NCBI GenBank assembly: GCA_013178375.1
Contig: JABLXQ010000022.1
Span: 1 to 64,000 of the forward strand
DNA from: Gammaproteobacteria bacterium
GTDB lineage: Bacteria; Pseudomonadota; Gammaproteobacteria; Pseudomonadales; Ketobacteraceae
Direction of reading: 5' to 3'
DNA length: 64,000 bases
The translations under genes and the position numbers were made by a program. The notes below the pieces were generated by a model that ran no database searches, was not told the DNA's origin, and saw nothing but the letters and a program-made list of their open reading frames with translations. Within the stretch, counting starts at the first letter, position 1, and every line of letters starts with the position of its first letter. Of this stretch, positions 34,497 through 42,478 are shown piece after piece.

Positions 34497-36171
34497 CGAT
34501 GGGACGGGGCTTTTCGATACCATAGCCCTGCCCGAAATCCACCCCGAGTTCCCGCAGACGATCCTCGATGGCCTTGTTCTCGACGAACTCCGCCACGGTG
34601 ATCAGGCCCGCAGAATGGGCGATATTGTTGCAGGCCTCGACGATGGCCTGATCCATGGGATCGTTGAGGATGTTGCGCACGAAGCCACCGTCGATCTTCA
34701 GCACGTCTACCGGAATCGCCTTCAGATAGGCGAATGAACTCATGCCCACGCCAAAATCATCCAGGGCAAACAGAAAACCCAGATCGCGGATTTCGGAAAT
34801 GAACTGCGACGCGGTTTCCAGATTGGAGATGGCTGTAGTTTCGGTGATTTCAAAACAGATCTTGCGCTGGGGCAAATCGAATTCTTCCCGGCACTGGTGG
34901 ACAAATTCAAAAAAGGATTCGTCGCTCAGGGATGAGCCTGACAAATTGATGAAGAACAGATCGCCATCGCCCGACCGGTTCTGCTCCAGGCGCTTTTTGA
35001 CATGGGCAAAGGCGTTGCGAATCACCCAGCGATCGATCAGCGGCATCAGATTGAAGCGTTCTGCCGCCGGCATGAACATGCCGGGCGCGATAATGGTGTC
35101 GCCATCGCGCATGCGCACCAGAAATTCCTCGTGCCGGGCCGGCTGCGCCAACCCCACGATGGCCTGGGAATACAGTACGAACGCATCTTCATCCAGTGCC
35201 CGCCGGATACGCGAGGCCCAGTGCATCTGATCGCGGCGCTGGGTCAGCTCGCGGTCGTGGGCATCGAACACCTGGATGTAACTGCGGCCCTTGTCCTTGG
35301 CGGCATAGCAGGCCATATCGGCGCTGGCCAGCACTTCTTCCACGTCGGTGGACGCACTGTTCAACTGCACCACACCAATGCTGGAGGAAACCACGAAGCG
35401 CTGATCATTCCAGAGGAAACGGAATTCCTTGATGGCGTTGTGTACCTTGCGCGCGGCTTCCAGGGCTTCATCCAGGTTGCACTGCCACAGCAGGATACCG
35501 AATTCGTCGCCGCCCATGCGGGACACGCGATCCTGCTCGCGCAGCTCGCCCTTGATCACCTTGCCGATCTGCTTGAGCAGTTCATCGCCGGCCACATGGC
35601 CGCAGGTGTCGTTGATGATCTTGAACTGATCCAGATCCACGTACAGCAGCGCATGTTCATGGTCGTGGACGCGGGCACTTTCCAGCACCGTCTCCAGCTG
35701 CTTCTTGAACTGGTCGCGGTTCATCAGATCGGTGAGGGAATCGTGATAGGTCAGGTAGGCGACCTGCTGCTCCGCCTCCTTGCGTGCATTGCGGTGCTCG
35801 GCGTCACGCAGCTCGCGCTCCACTGCCGGTACCAGCCGGGACAGATTGTCCTTCATGATGTAATCCTGCGCGCCGGCCTTCATCGAATTCACCGCCACAT
35901 CGTCGGTGATGGCGCCGGACACCACGATCACCGGCGTTTCCGGCTGGATGGCCTTGACCAGCTGCAGGGCTTCAGAGGAACTGAACGCGGGCATGTTGTG
36001 GTCGGTCACCACCAGATCCCAATGCTGGCGGTTGAGGGAAACGCGCATGTCCTCGGCTGTGTCCACCCGTTCGAACCAGCAGGTCAATCCCCCTTTTTTT
36101 AATTGCCGAACCAATAGCAGTGCATCATCTTCCGAATCATCGGCGATCAGCACCTTGAGCAGCCTGTCCAC
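34489..36171 (-). CDS. Response regulator REC-GGDEF-EAL with altered EAL motif
   Basis: The protein has 560 residues with a GTG start (36171) preceded by GGAGAG. The receiver domain (~5-125) has the acidic pair in IADDSEDD and the phospho-acceptor Asp in LVVTDHNMP. The GGDEF domain is intact (RMGGDEFGILLWQ, ~residue 222). The EAL motif is changed to EEF (HEEFLVRM, ~350), though INLSGSSL, FEITETTA and DDFGVGMSSFAYL remain. A diguanylate cyclase controlled by phosphorylation, with a binding-only or weak EAL domain, is the simplest reading. It follows the single-domain regulator by 23 bases and overlaps the downstream outer-membrane protein gene, so it is the likely output of the histidine kinase upstream. 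Confidence 0.88.
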   Translation of the reverse strand: MDRLLKVLIADDSEDDALLLVRQLKKGGLTCWFERVDTAEDMRVSLNRQHWDLVVTDHNMPAFSSSEALQLVKAIQPETPVIVVSGAITDDVAVNSMKAGAQDYIMKDNLSRLVPAVERELRDAEHRNARKEAEQQVAYLTYHDSLTDLMNRDQFKKQLETVLESARVHDHEHALLYVDLDQFKIINDTCGHVAGDELLKQIGKVIKGELREQDRVSRMGGDEFGILLWQCNLDEALEAARKVHNAIKEFRFLWNDQRFVVSSSIGVVQLNSASTDVEEVLASADMACYAAKDKGRSYIQVFDAHDRELTQRRDQMHWASRIRRALDEDAFVLYSQAIVGLAQPARHEEFLVRMRDGDTIIAPGMFMPAAERFNLMPLIDRWVIRNAFAHVKKRLEQNRSGDGDLFFINLSGSSLSDESFFEFVHQCREEFDLPQRKICFEITETTAISNLETASQFISEIRDLGFLFALDDFGVGMSSFAYLKAIPVDVLKIDGGFVRNILNDPMDQAIVEACNNIAHSAGLITVAEFVENKAIEDRLRELGVDFGQGYGIEKPRPIDA

Positions 36172-36194
36172 GCGTCTCTCCAGCCGGTTTTCAA

Positions 36195-36635
36195 TCAGTA
36201 TAGTGCGGGAACGCGATTGACACCCAACCAGTACTGGCCCAGCAGTTTGACCTGCTCGACAAACTCGTTGAAATCCACTGGCTTGTTGATATAGCTGTTG
36301 GCGCCGTTGTCGTAACCGTCGATCAGATCCTGGGGTTCATCCGACGATGTCAGCAGCACCACTGGCATCCGGCTGGTACGGTTGTCCATGCGGATGGAGC
36401 GCAGGACATCAATGCCATTGAGCTTGGGAAGTTTGAGATCCAGGAACACAACCTTGGGCTGTTCACCCACATTGCGTCCTTCGTATTTGCCGCGCCCGAA
36501 GAGGTATTCCAGCGCTTCTTCCCCGTCGCGGGCCACGACCACATGGTTGGGGACACTGGTCTTTTTCAATGCTCGCAACGCCAACAGCTCATCATCGGCG
36601 TTATCTTCAACTAACAGTATGGTCATAGGATCCAT
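36195..36635 (-). CDS. Single-domain response regulator (Rcp1-type)
   Basis: The 146 residues are a receiver domain only. Features: acidic residues in LLVEDNADDELL, the phospho-acceptor Asp in VVFLDLKLPKLNGIDVL, the conserved Ser/Thr in VVLLTSSDEP, and Lys in SYINKPVDFNEF. The N-terminal VEDN(A/P)DDELL and the long insertion before the Asp strand (FGRGKYEGRNVGEQPK) are of the Rcp1/CheY-like subgroup that pairs with phytochrome-like or orphan kinases. It lies between the histidine kinase (143 bases upstream) and the REC-GGDEF-EAL gene and may act as a phosphate shuttle or sink. Confidence 0.9.
   Translation of the reverse strand: MDPMTILLVEDNADDELLALRALKKTSVPNHVVVARDGEEALEYLFGRGKYEGRNVGEQPKVVFLDLKLPKLNGIDVLRSIRMDNRTSRMPVVLLTSSDEPQDLIDGYDNGANSYINKPVDFNEFVEQVKLLGQYWLGVNRVPALY
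36196..36203 (-). promoter_or_regulatory. CTATACTG element before the REC-GGDEF-EAL gene
   Basis: The sequence CTATACTG on the minus strand overlaps the last codons and stop of the single-domain regulator and lies 24 bases before the GTG start of the next gene. The same 8-mer precedes other genes in the window (15470, 51120, 42397). It may be an internal promoter, or simply codons for Leu-Tyr-stop. Confidence 0.3.
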
Positions 36636-36777
36636 TCTTATTATTCCAGGACGAAATATCGAAGATTACTGCGAGCATCGAAGACGTTACGTCCAGTCAC
36701 CGGAAAGGTCAACATCTCCGGCGCTTTTCATTTACCCAGGTCACTAAATTGCTTTTGGATACAGGCAGGAACAGCGC

Positions 36778-38208
36778 TCAGCCGAGCGTGAAATGGAAGG
36801 TGGCGCCCTTGCCAGGCTCGCTTTCAGCCCAGATATCGCCGCCGTGACGGTGGATCACCCGCGCCACCGTGGCCAGGCCGATGCCGGTGCCTTCGAATTC
36901 CTCCTTGGTATGCAGGCGCTGGAACGCACCGAACAGCTTGTCGGCGTAACGCATGTCGAAACCGGCACCGTTGTCGCGCACGAAATAGACCTTGTCGACG
37001 CACCCCATCGCCACCGATGCCACCGCCTGTTTGGCACTGTACTTCCAGGCGTTGTCGATCAGGTTGGTCAGCGCGATCCGCATCAGCTTGGCGTCGCAGC
37101 TGGCCATCATGCCGTCCTGGATTTCGACGCTGACCATGCGGCTGGGATACTCTTCCTGCAACTCACGCACAATGTCCCGCGCCATCGCCGACAGGTCGGT
37201 TGGCTCGGGCACAATCTCCTGCCGCGTCACCCGCGACAGCCGCAGCAGGCTGTCGATCAGCAGACCCATGCGCTGGGTGGCGGCACGCACACGGTCGAGG
37301 TAACTCTTGCCAACGTCATCCAGCACATCATTGTATTCCTCGAGCAACGCCTGGCTGAAGCCGTCGATGGCACGCAGGGGCGAACGCAAATCGTGGGACA
37401 CCGAATAACTGAACGCCTCCAGCTCGCGATTCGCCGTGCGCAGTTCCGCAGTACGCTCGCTGACTATGGTTTCCAGTTCTGCCTTGTTCTGCTTCAGTTC
37501 CTTGTCGCTCTGTTCGATCACCGCCAGCATCTGGTTGAACGCATCCACGGTCTGGCCGATTTCGTCCTCACTGGTTTTTTCCGCCCGCAGCGAGTAGTCA
37601 TTCTGGTGCGCAATGCGGCCCGCCGTTTCCGCCAGCCGGGTGATCGAATGCGTGATGACCTGCTGCAGCCACATCGCCACCAGCAGCGACACCACTGAAA
37701 TCACCGCCAGCGCCGTCAGCATCATGTAGATGTAGCGCCGCATGTGCTGCTCGACATAATCCAGATTGGCACGCACATACAGGCTGCCCAGCAGCGTATC
37801 GTCCATGTAGATGGTTTTGCGCATCTGATAATGATCGCCCATGAACCCGGTCACGATGATGTCCAGCGAGGATGGGCAGTCCACCGCATTGTTGTCACCG
37901 GGGAAGGAATGAACCTTCAGCTCACCACTGGCCGCGTAGATGCAGGCCACTTCCACGGTGTTGTCGAAGCGCAGGCTGTTGACGCTTTCCTGCAGGGTGC
38001 GGGCATCGTCGAACATCAGCGCCGCCGACAGTTGCGCGATGGCCACCCGCGACACCACATCGATCTCGTGCTCCAGCTGGTCACGCATGTGGGAGCGTTC
38101 ATAAATCACGAAGAAGAGTCCGATCAGCACCACGCCGCTGGCGATGGTGAACAGCATCATCAGGGTAAGTTTCTGCTTGAAGGAAAAGCGCCGCCAGAAA
38201 CCGTGCAT
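36778..38208 (-). CDS. Sensor histidine kinase with CHASE8-like periplasmic domain
   Basis: This 476-residue inner-membrane kinase has a first helix (LTLMMLFTIASGVVLIGLFFVIY), a periplasmic domain (~40-160), a second helix (MMLTALAVISVVSLLVAMWLQ), HAMP, HisKA with phospho-acceptor His in FSYSVSHDLRSPLRAIDGF, and HATPase with NLIDNAWKYSAKQ and GTGIGLATV. The periplasmic part reads AQLSAALMFDDARTLQESVNSLR then VEVACIYAASGELK, which matches the CHASE8 pattern known from YfiN-type cyclases. The start ATG overlaps the stop of the YfiR-like gene (TGATG). Thus YfiR-CHASE8 pairing is kept but the output is a kinase rather than a GGDEF domain. Likely targets are the two response regulators downstream. 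Confidence 0.88.
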   Translation of the reverse strand: MHGFWRRFSFKQKLTLMMLFTIASGVVLIGLFFVIYERSHMRDQLEHEIDVVSRVAIAQLSAALMFDDARTLQESVNSLRFDNTVEVACIYAASGELKVHSFPGDNNAVDCPSSLDIIVTGFMGDHYQMRKTIYMDDTLLGSLYVRANLDYVEQHMRRYIYMMLTALAVISVVSLLVAMWLQQVITHSITRLAETAGRIAHQNDYSLRAEKTSEDEIGQTVDAFNQMLAVIEQSDKELKQNKAELETIVSERTAELRTANRELEAFSYSVSHDLRSPLRAIDGFSQALLEEYNDVLDDVGKSYLDRVRAATQRMGLLIDSLLRLSRVTRQEIVPEPTDLSAMARDIVRELQEEYPSRMVSVEIQDGMMASCDAKLMRIALTNLIDNAWKYSAKQAVASVAMGCVDKVYFVRDNGAGFDMRYADKLFGAFQRLHTKEEFEGTGIGLATVARVIHRHGGDIWAESEPGKGATFHFTLG

Positions 38209-38759
38209 CAGCGCACCTGCCTGGCCAGTTGCAACAGTTTCGAACTCATCTGCAGCCCGCTGTCACGGACAGCCTGCAGGTTGATATCGAAGCGGATGCG
38301 ATTGTTTTCGGAGAGCAGTTCGATGACGCCGCCGTCCTGGACGAAGCCGGACTGGTCACTCACCGTGAGAACGGGGTGGTTGGTCAGCCCCCGCAGAACC
38401 GTGTCGGTCTTCGCCGATCCCGCCACAAACAGTATGTCACAGCCATCCAGTTCGCTGAGGCTGGCAGGCTGGACCACCTTGAGTTCGAAATTGCGGACCT
38501 TCCGCCCGGACAGCTGATAGAGATATTCACCAAAGGGGTTGCGATCGAAGATGCACAGACGCAGGTCGCCGCCGCGCTGCTCCATCTCCTCCGGCCAGGT
38601 AACGAACTTGGTGAAGTTGTAGATGAAGGCCGCCTTGATCTGATAGATGTCCTCGGCCTGGGTCTGCGCCGGAGCAAGGGCAATCAGCAGGCAACACAAG
38701 ACCCGCGTCACCCAGCTGCCGCCCCGCCAACCTGTCCCTTTCCGGTATCCCTTAGTCAT
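38208..38759 (-). CDS. YfiR-family periplasmic regulator
   Basis: The protein has 183 residues with a signal peptide (WVTRVLCCLLIALAPAQTQAE) and the YfiR/DUF4154 pattern: IKAAFIYNFTKFVTWPEE, LRLCIFDRNPFG, GCDILFVAGSA, VLTVSDQSGFVQDGGVIELLSENNRIRFDINLQAVRDSGLQMSSKLLQLA. YfiR binds the periplasmic CHASE8 domain of YfiN and represses its cyclase in Pseudomonas. Redox state of its cysteines and capture by YfiB release it. Here the partner is the histidine kinase, translationally coupled by a one-base overlap. No YfiB-like OmpA lipoprotein gene is nearby. Only a few cysteines remain in the mature part (LCIF, DGCD). Confidence 0.9.
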   Translation of the reverse strand: MTKGYRKGTGWRGGSWVTRVLCCLLIALAPAQTQAEDIYQIKAAFIYNFTKFVTWPEEMEQRGGDLRLCIFDRNPFGEYLYQLSGRKVRNFELKVVQPASLSELDGCDILFVAGSAKTDTVLRGLTNHPVLTVSDQSGFVQDGGVIELLSENNRIRFDINLQAVRDSGLQMSSKLLQLARQVR

Positions 38760-38789
38760 CTATCCTGGTGAATTCCTTGGTGTACGCAC

Positions 38790-38799
38790 TTCACTATAG
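38790..38799 (-). promoter_or_regulatory. Candidate -10 region (CTATAGTGAA) of the signalling operon
   Basis: On the minus strand the sequence GCACTATAGTGAAGTGC contains CTATAGTGAA, 31 bases before the YfiR-like start. It is also nearly palindromic (CACTATAGTG is a perfect 10-base palindrome), so it might be an operator as well as a -10 element. Confidence 0.4.
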
Positions 38800-38943
38800 T
38801 GCACTTTTTTCGTGCCTGTCGCCCAGGGCCGCGCAGGGATTCCAGCGCGGATGGTTAGGTGGATTCCCCTAATAAATCCGTCTACATTGCGCCGCTGTCA
38901 TGTTTATCCATCCGGTTAACCCACTCATATTTGCAGGTACCTC

Positions 38944-39243
38944 ATGAAAAATCTGGAACAGATCGCCGAACTGGCACTGCGTCAGCTGGACACCGCCGGC
39001 TATTACCTGGGTCGCTACGGCATCAGCGACCGTATCAACCGCCATAACCTGATTGCCCTGGTGATGACTCAGAAGGAGCGGGCACGGGGCGAATTGTCCC
39101 GGCTGGAACTCAGGGCGGCACTGCAGCGCAAGCGCCTGCAGCAAACGCTGGATCAGGTGAACCGCAGCGCCGACCAATTGATCGATTTGGTACCCGCTCC
39201 GCTGGCGCAACAGCTGCACCGCGCCAAGGCGCGGGTCATCTGA
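38944..39243 (+). CDS. Small helical protein of unknown function
   Basis: This 99-residue protein, MKNLEQIAELALRQLDTAGY onward, has no signal peptide or membrane segment. It is rich in Leu, Arg, Gln and Glu with heptad-like spacing from about residue 45 (KERARGELSRLELRAALQRK), suggesting a coiled coil. AGG lies about eight bases before the ATG. It is divergent from the YfiR-like operon and ends three bases short of the convergent HDOD gene. Phasin-like or structural roles are possible but cannot be supported. Confidence 0.6.
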   Translation: MKNLEQIAELALRQLDTAGYYLGRYGISDRINRHNLIALVMTQKERARGELSRLELRAALQRKRLQQTLDQVNRSADQLIDLVPAPLAQQLHRAKARVI

Positions 39244-39246
39244 ACG

Positions 39247-40716
39247 TCAGGGCCGACGCACCTCGCTGCTGAGCAGGTTGAACGCGATATTGGCGTGATC
39301 GCAGAAATGCCGGAAGGTCAGGAACTCCTGCTCGGTCAGCGGCCCGTTGGCGGGGCTGCGGTCGGCGAAGATGACACCCCGGGGCTGGCCCTGCACCCGC
39401 ACTGGCGCCACGAAAAACTCGCCCGGGCCAAGCAGGGTCTGCAGCTCCGGTACAAACAGTCCACTCAACTGCTGGCGGGTGCGGCGGTCGATCCACACCG
39501 GTTCGTTCTGCGCCAGTACATGGGAAAAAATCTGCTCGCGGCCGTCCCCCGTGACCGGTGTCGTCGGCGGCATCGCCACCTGGAACTTTTGCAGCAGGGT
39601 TTCCCGCTCCTTTCCCAGCACGAAACGCGCCACCAGTCGCGGCTGACGCAGATCCAGCATGGCCAGCACCACCCGGTCCATCTTCAGGCCCCGGTAAATT
39701 CCCTCCAGTACTGTACTCAGCACCAGATTCAGATCCGCCTTCTCACTCAGCAGTGCCGACAGTTCCCGCAGAATCCCCAATTGCAGCATTAACTGGGGAT
39801 CGGGCGCCGCTGCGGTGGTGGCGGCCGGCTCCGGCGTCTCGCCCGGCGGGGGCGGAATGAATCGGTCGGTATTGACGATGCCGAAATCCGTCATCACCTT
39901 CGCCGCCTGCTGCGCATTCAGATACACCTGCCGGGTCACCCATTCGTTGTTGCGGCCCAGCATGCTGCCAATGTTGTGCAGTACGGTGGTGACTTCCGGA
40001 TGATTCCAGCCCTGCTCCACCGCGTTCGCCAGCCGGTAAGCCAGCTCCACTTCGCGCAGGTTGCGTTCGCGGCTGTTGCCCGAGGCCAGCGCTGTGGCCA
40101 GCAGGGCGCTCAGGTGCCAGTCGCGGATCAGCGCCAGGGTCAGGTTGCGCAGGGTGAAGCCCAGCACGCGACGCTCGGCTTCCTCACGATCGGTGGTGTT
40201 GTGGTACTGCCACTCCAGCGCATCGGCCTTGCCATAGGGAAAGCACCAGAATGCTACCGCACCGATGCGATACAGCAGGGCGGCAATGAACAGTTCCTCG
40301 GTGTTGCCCAGCTTCGACTGCTCTGCCAGTTCCTTGGCCTGCACGGCCGCGTGAAAGGAGCGCACCAGTTCCGCCAGCGCATTGTCGTGGCGGGAGCCGG
40401 ACAGCATGGTCTCCACCAGCCCGATCGACAGCGCGATGTTGCGCACCGTATCGAATCCCAGAATCACGATGGACCGGCTCACGGTATTGATGCGCACGCC
40501 GCCCGGGTTGTAGTAGACGCTGTTGGCCATTTTCAGCACCCGTGCCGTCATGGTGTTGTCGCGCAGGATCACCTGGGTCAGTTCGCTGGTGGACGAGCCG
40601 TCGTCGGTCGACATGGCCGCAATACTGCGCGCCGTGTGGGCGAACAGAGGAAACTCCTCCTCCCCCAGGCGACGGACCCAGGCGTCCAGGGTGGTCGGCG
40701 CGGTCATTTGGCTCAT
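39247..40716 (-). CDS. HDOD-GAF signalling protein
   Basis: The protein has 489 residues. The HDOD domain (~10-270) shows the usual blocks: LTQVILRDNTMTARVLKMANSVYY, INTVSRSIVILGFDTVRNIALSI and a degenerate HD region (ELFIAALLYRIGAVAFW, where a His-Asp pair would be expected in true HD enzymes). HDOD proteins lack phosphohydrolase residues and act as scaffolds in signalling. A Pro/Ala linker (IPPPPGETPEPAATTAAAPD) joins it to a GAF-like domain (~315-480). AGGAAA eight bases before the ATG supports the start. It lies at the edge of the c-di-GMP cluster and may link it to motility or stress. Confidence 0.85.
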   Translation of the reverse strand: MSQMTAPTTLDAWVRRLGEEEFPLFAHTARSIAAMSTDDGSSTSELTQVILRDNTMTARVLKMANSVYYNPGGVRINTVSRSIVILGFDTVRNIALSIGLVETMLSGSRHDNALAELVRSFHAAVQAKELAEQSKLGNTEELFIAALLYRIGAVAFWCFPYGKADALEWQYHNTTDREEAERRVLGFTLRNLTLALIRDWHLSALLATALASGNSRERNLREVELAYRLANAVEQGWNHPEVTTVLHNIGSMLGRNNEWVTRQVYLNAQQAAKVMTDFGIVNTDRFIPPPPGETPEPAATTAAAPDPQLMLQLGILRELSALLSEKADLNLVLSTVLEGIYRGLKMDRVVLAMLDLRQPRLVARFVLGKERETLLQKFQVAMPPTTPVTGDGREQIFSHVLAQNEPVWIDRRTRQQLSGLFVPELQTLLGPGEFFVAPVRVQGQPRGVIFADRSPANGPLTEQEFLTFRHFCDHANIAFNLLSSEVRRP

Positions 40717-40757
40717 TGCGGGGTTTCCTGATTCATGCAGCGATTGGCTCCAGACTT

Positions 40758-40765
40758 CAGTCTAG
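40758..40765 (-). promoter_or_regulatory. CTAGACTG element before the HDOD gene
   Basis: The minus-strand sequence GGCTAGACTGAAGTC lies 41 bases before the HDOD-GAF start. It is a one-base variant of the CTATACTG motif found before several other genes in the window. Confidence 0.3.
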
Positions 40766-40944
40766 CCCGCCGCCCCCGCGTCACCGGTGGAGATTTTGGA
40801 TATAAGAAAGCAGGTATTCAGACTGTATAGTTACATAGGGATGCTTTCGTCCAGCCGCTGGACTACATTCTGGAATACCGGGCATTGACCTCGGTCAGCA
40901 GTATCGACAAAAACAATCACTAATAAGATACAGAGAGGGAATTT

Positions 40945-41076
40945 ATGTACGTTGATGAAGCAGTTATCGCCGGAATGTTAGCCATTATCAGTACGCTGGC
41001 TGTCGGCGGCTATGTGTTGTACTTCATGCTGAATGACATCAAGATGAAAACCAAAGGCAAGATGAAAGCCCACTGA
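40945..41076 (+). CDS. 43-residue single-span membrane protein
   Basis: A short gene reads MYVDEAVIAGMLAIISTLAV then GGYVLYFMLNDIKMKTKGKM and ends KAH. AGAGGGA lies four to ten bases before the ATG. The N-terminal part is a single hydrophobic helix with an acidic start, followed by a strongly basic cytoplasmic tail, so an N-out/C-in inner-membrane protein is predicted. It resembles in plan, but not certainly in sequence, the DUF3149-type small membrane proteins. A strong stem-loop 24 bases downstream and a well-placed ribosome-binding site support a real gene. Confidence 0.65.
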   Translation: MYVDEAVIAGMLAIISTLAVGGYVLYFMLNDIKMKTKGKMKAH

Positions 41077-41100
41077 ACCCAGACTAACTGATCTTCTCCC

Positions 41101-41131
41101 GCGGGGGTGCCGACCCAGTCGACACCCCCGC
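41101..41131. terminator. Bidirectional terminator
   Basis: A 9-bp perfect stem (GCGGGGGTG / CACCCCCGC) with a 13-base loop lies between the small membrane protein gene and the convergent alpha/beta hydrolase gene. TTCATTTCT follows on the plus strand. Confidence 0.75.
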
Positions 41132-41139
41132 TTCATTTC

Positions 41140-42363
41140 TCACTCGGCAAAACCACACTCCTGCAGAAACGCCGCCACGTCTTTCAGATAACGTCCCTGG
41201 TCCAGGTGAATGATGTGATTGCCCGGAAACCAGTGGATATCGGGCCGGTTCCAGTGATCCCACAACAGGCGCGCATGCTTGGGCGGCGCGAAGCGGTCAC
41301 CGGCGCCGCCGATGATCATCAGCCGCTCTTTCGGCAATTTCACCGGGTAGGTCAGCGGGCAATGCACGGCCGATATGTGGCGCGCTTCCTTGATCGACAC
41401 ACCACTTAAACGCATGGCCGCCTTGATCAGATTGCCGGCGGGAAACCACTGCAGGATCAGGTCGAGCAGGCTGACTACCGGCACGTTGGGAATGGCGAAA
41501 TGCAGACGCTCGTCCACCGCTGCCGCCACCGCGCTGGTGTAACCGCCCAGGCTGATGCCGGTGACCCCAAAACGCGGCACGCCGATCCGCTCCAGATAAT
41601 TCAGAAAAATGCGGAAATCGTAAATGGAGTGCGCCACCGTTTCCGCAATATGGGAAATGCCGTTGGCGAAATAGCCGTGGCCGCTGAAGGGCGAGAACGG
41701 CCCCTGCCGCGCGCCATGAAACGGCAACGTGTACAGCAGAATGTCGTAACCCAGCTTGTAGAACCAGGGCAATCCCAGGAACAGGCTGTTCACCCAGTAG
41801 GGGTCCGCCATGAAGCCATGTATCACGCAGATGGTCGGGCGCGGGCCGCAATTGTGAGTCCAGTACTGGGCGATGGCGTGACGGTTGCGTTCGTTCTTCA
41901 AATAGCGGTCGTGCAGACGGGGATTCACCGGCTGGAACGGGCTTTTGAAGGTGAGGACGCGGCACTGGCCATCCGGCGGATTGAAACGGATCAGACCGGG
42001 CTTGCGCTCCTGCATGTCCACTTTCACGTTGGGAAAGCGGAAGAAGCGGCTGGCGTCATGGCTGCTGGCGATTTCCCGGTACAGCGCGCTGTCTTCCATG
42101 TCCTGCTTCAGCCGGAACGGATTGGCCGACAGCGGCAGCGCCAACGTGGACACCACACCCGCCACCGCCGTGCGCACCGCCAGATCCACCACCACGGTGC
42201 CATCCACCAGCAGTTGCGTCGGCAGGTCCAGATCAAAATCGTCGGGGAATTTGTGGAAACTGCTTTCGAGATTTTCCCACCAGGGCTGCTCCGGCATGAT
42301 GCGGCGGGAATGGCCGTAGGTCTCGTTGGCAATGCGGGACACTGTCGCGTAGGCGGATTCCAT
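41140..42363 (-). CDS. Alpha/beta hydrolase
   Basis: This 407-residue protein starts at the ATG at 42363, with GAGG six bases before it. The hydrolase core shows CVIHGFMADPYWVN (oxyanion-hole loop HGF), the nucleophile elbow GVTGISLGGYTSA (GxSxG, Ser nucleophile) and a C-terminal His in WFPGNHIIHLDQGRYL. A long N-terminal region (~130 residues) precedes it, and no signal peptide is seen. The overall plan resembles the ABHD18/DUF2048-like group. The substrate is unknown; esterase or lipase activity is plausible. CTATACTG lies 34 bases upstream. Confidence 0.8.
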   Translation of the reverse strand: MESAYATVSRIANETYGHSRRIMPEQPWWENLESSFHKFPDDFDLDLPTQLLVDGTVVVDLAVRTAVAGVVSTLALPLSANPFRLKQDMEDSALYREIASSHDASRFFRFPNVKVDMQERKPGLIRFNPPDGQCRVLTFKSPFQPVNPRLHDRYLKNERNRHAIAQYWTHNCGPRPTICVIHGFMADPYWVNSLFLGLPWFYKLGYDILLYTLPFHGARQGPFSPFSGHGYFANGISHIAETVAHSIYDFRIFLNYLERIGVPRFGVTGISLGGYTSAVAAAVDERLHFAIPNVPVVSLLDLILQWFPAGNLIKAAMRLSGVSIKEARHISAVHCPLTYPVKLPKERLMIIGGAGDRFAPPKHARLLWDHWNRPDIHWFPGNHIIHLDQGRYLKDVAAFLQECGFAE

Positions 42364-42396
42364 AAGCACCTCGCCGTTTCAATGGCTTATGCATTC

Positions 42397-42404
42397 CAGT
42401 ATAG
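42397..42404 (-). promoter_or_regulatory. CTATACTG element before the alpha/beta hydrolase gene
   Basis: GGCTATACTGGAATG on the minus strand is positioned as a -10 element 33 bases before the hydrolase start. It is the same 8-mer as at 15470 and 51120. Confidence 0.45.
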
Positions 42405-42412
42405 CCAAAACG

Positions 42413-42443
42413 ACAAGGCCGCGACGGTGGGTCGCGGCCTTGT
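42413..42443 (-). terminator. Rho-independent terminator of the M48 protease gene
   Basis: A perfect 13-bp stem (ACAAGGCCGCGAC / GTCGCGGCCTTGT) with a five-base loop follows the minus-strand protease gene, with TCGTTTT after it. Confidence 0.85.
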
Positions 42444-42478
42444 GCATTCAACGCAGCATCAATAGTGCTGTTTGCCGC

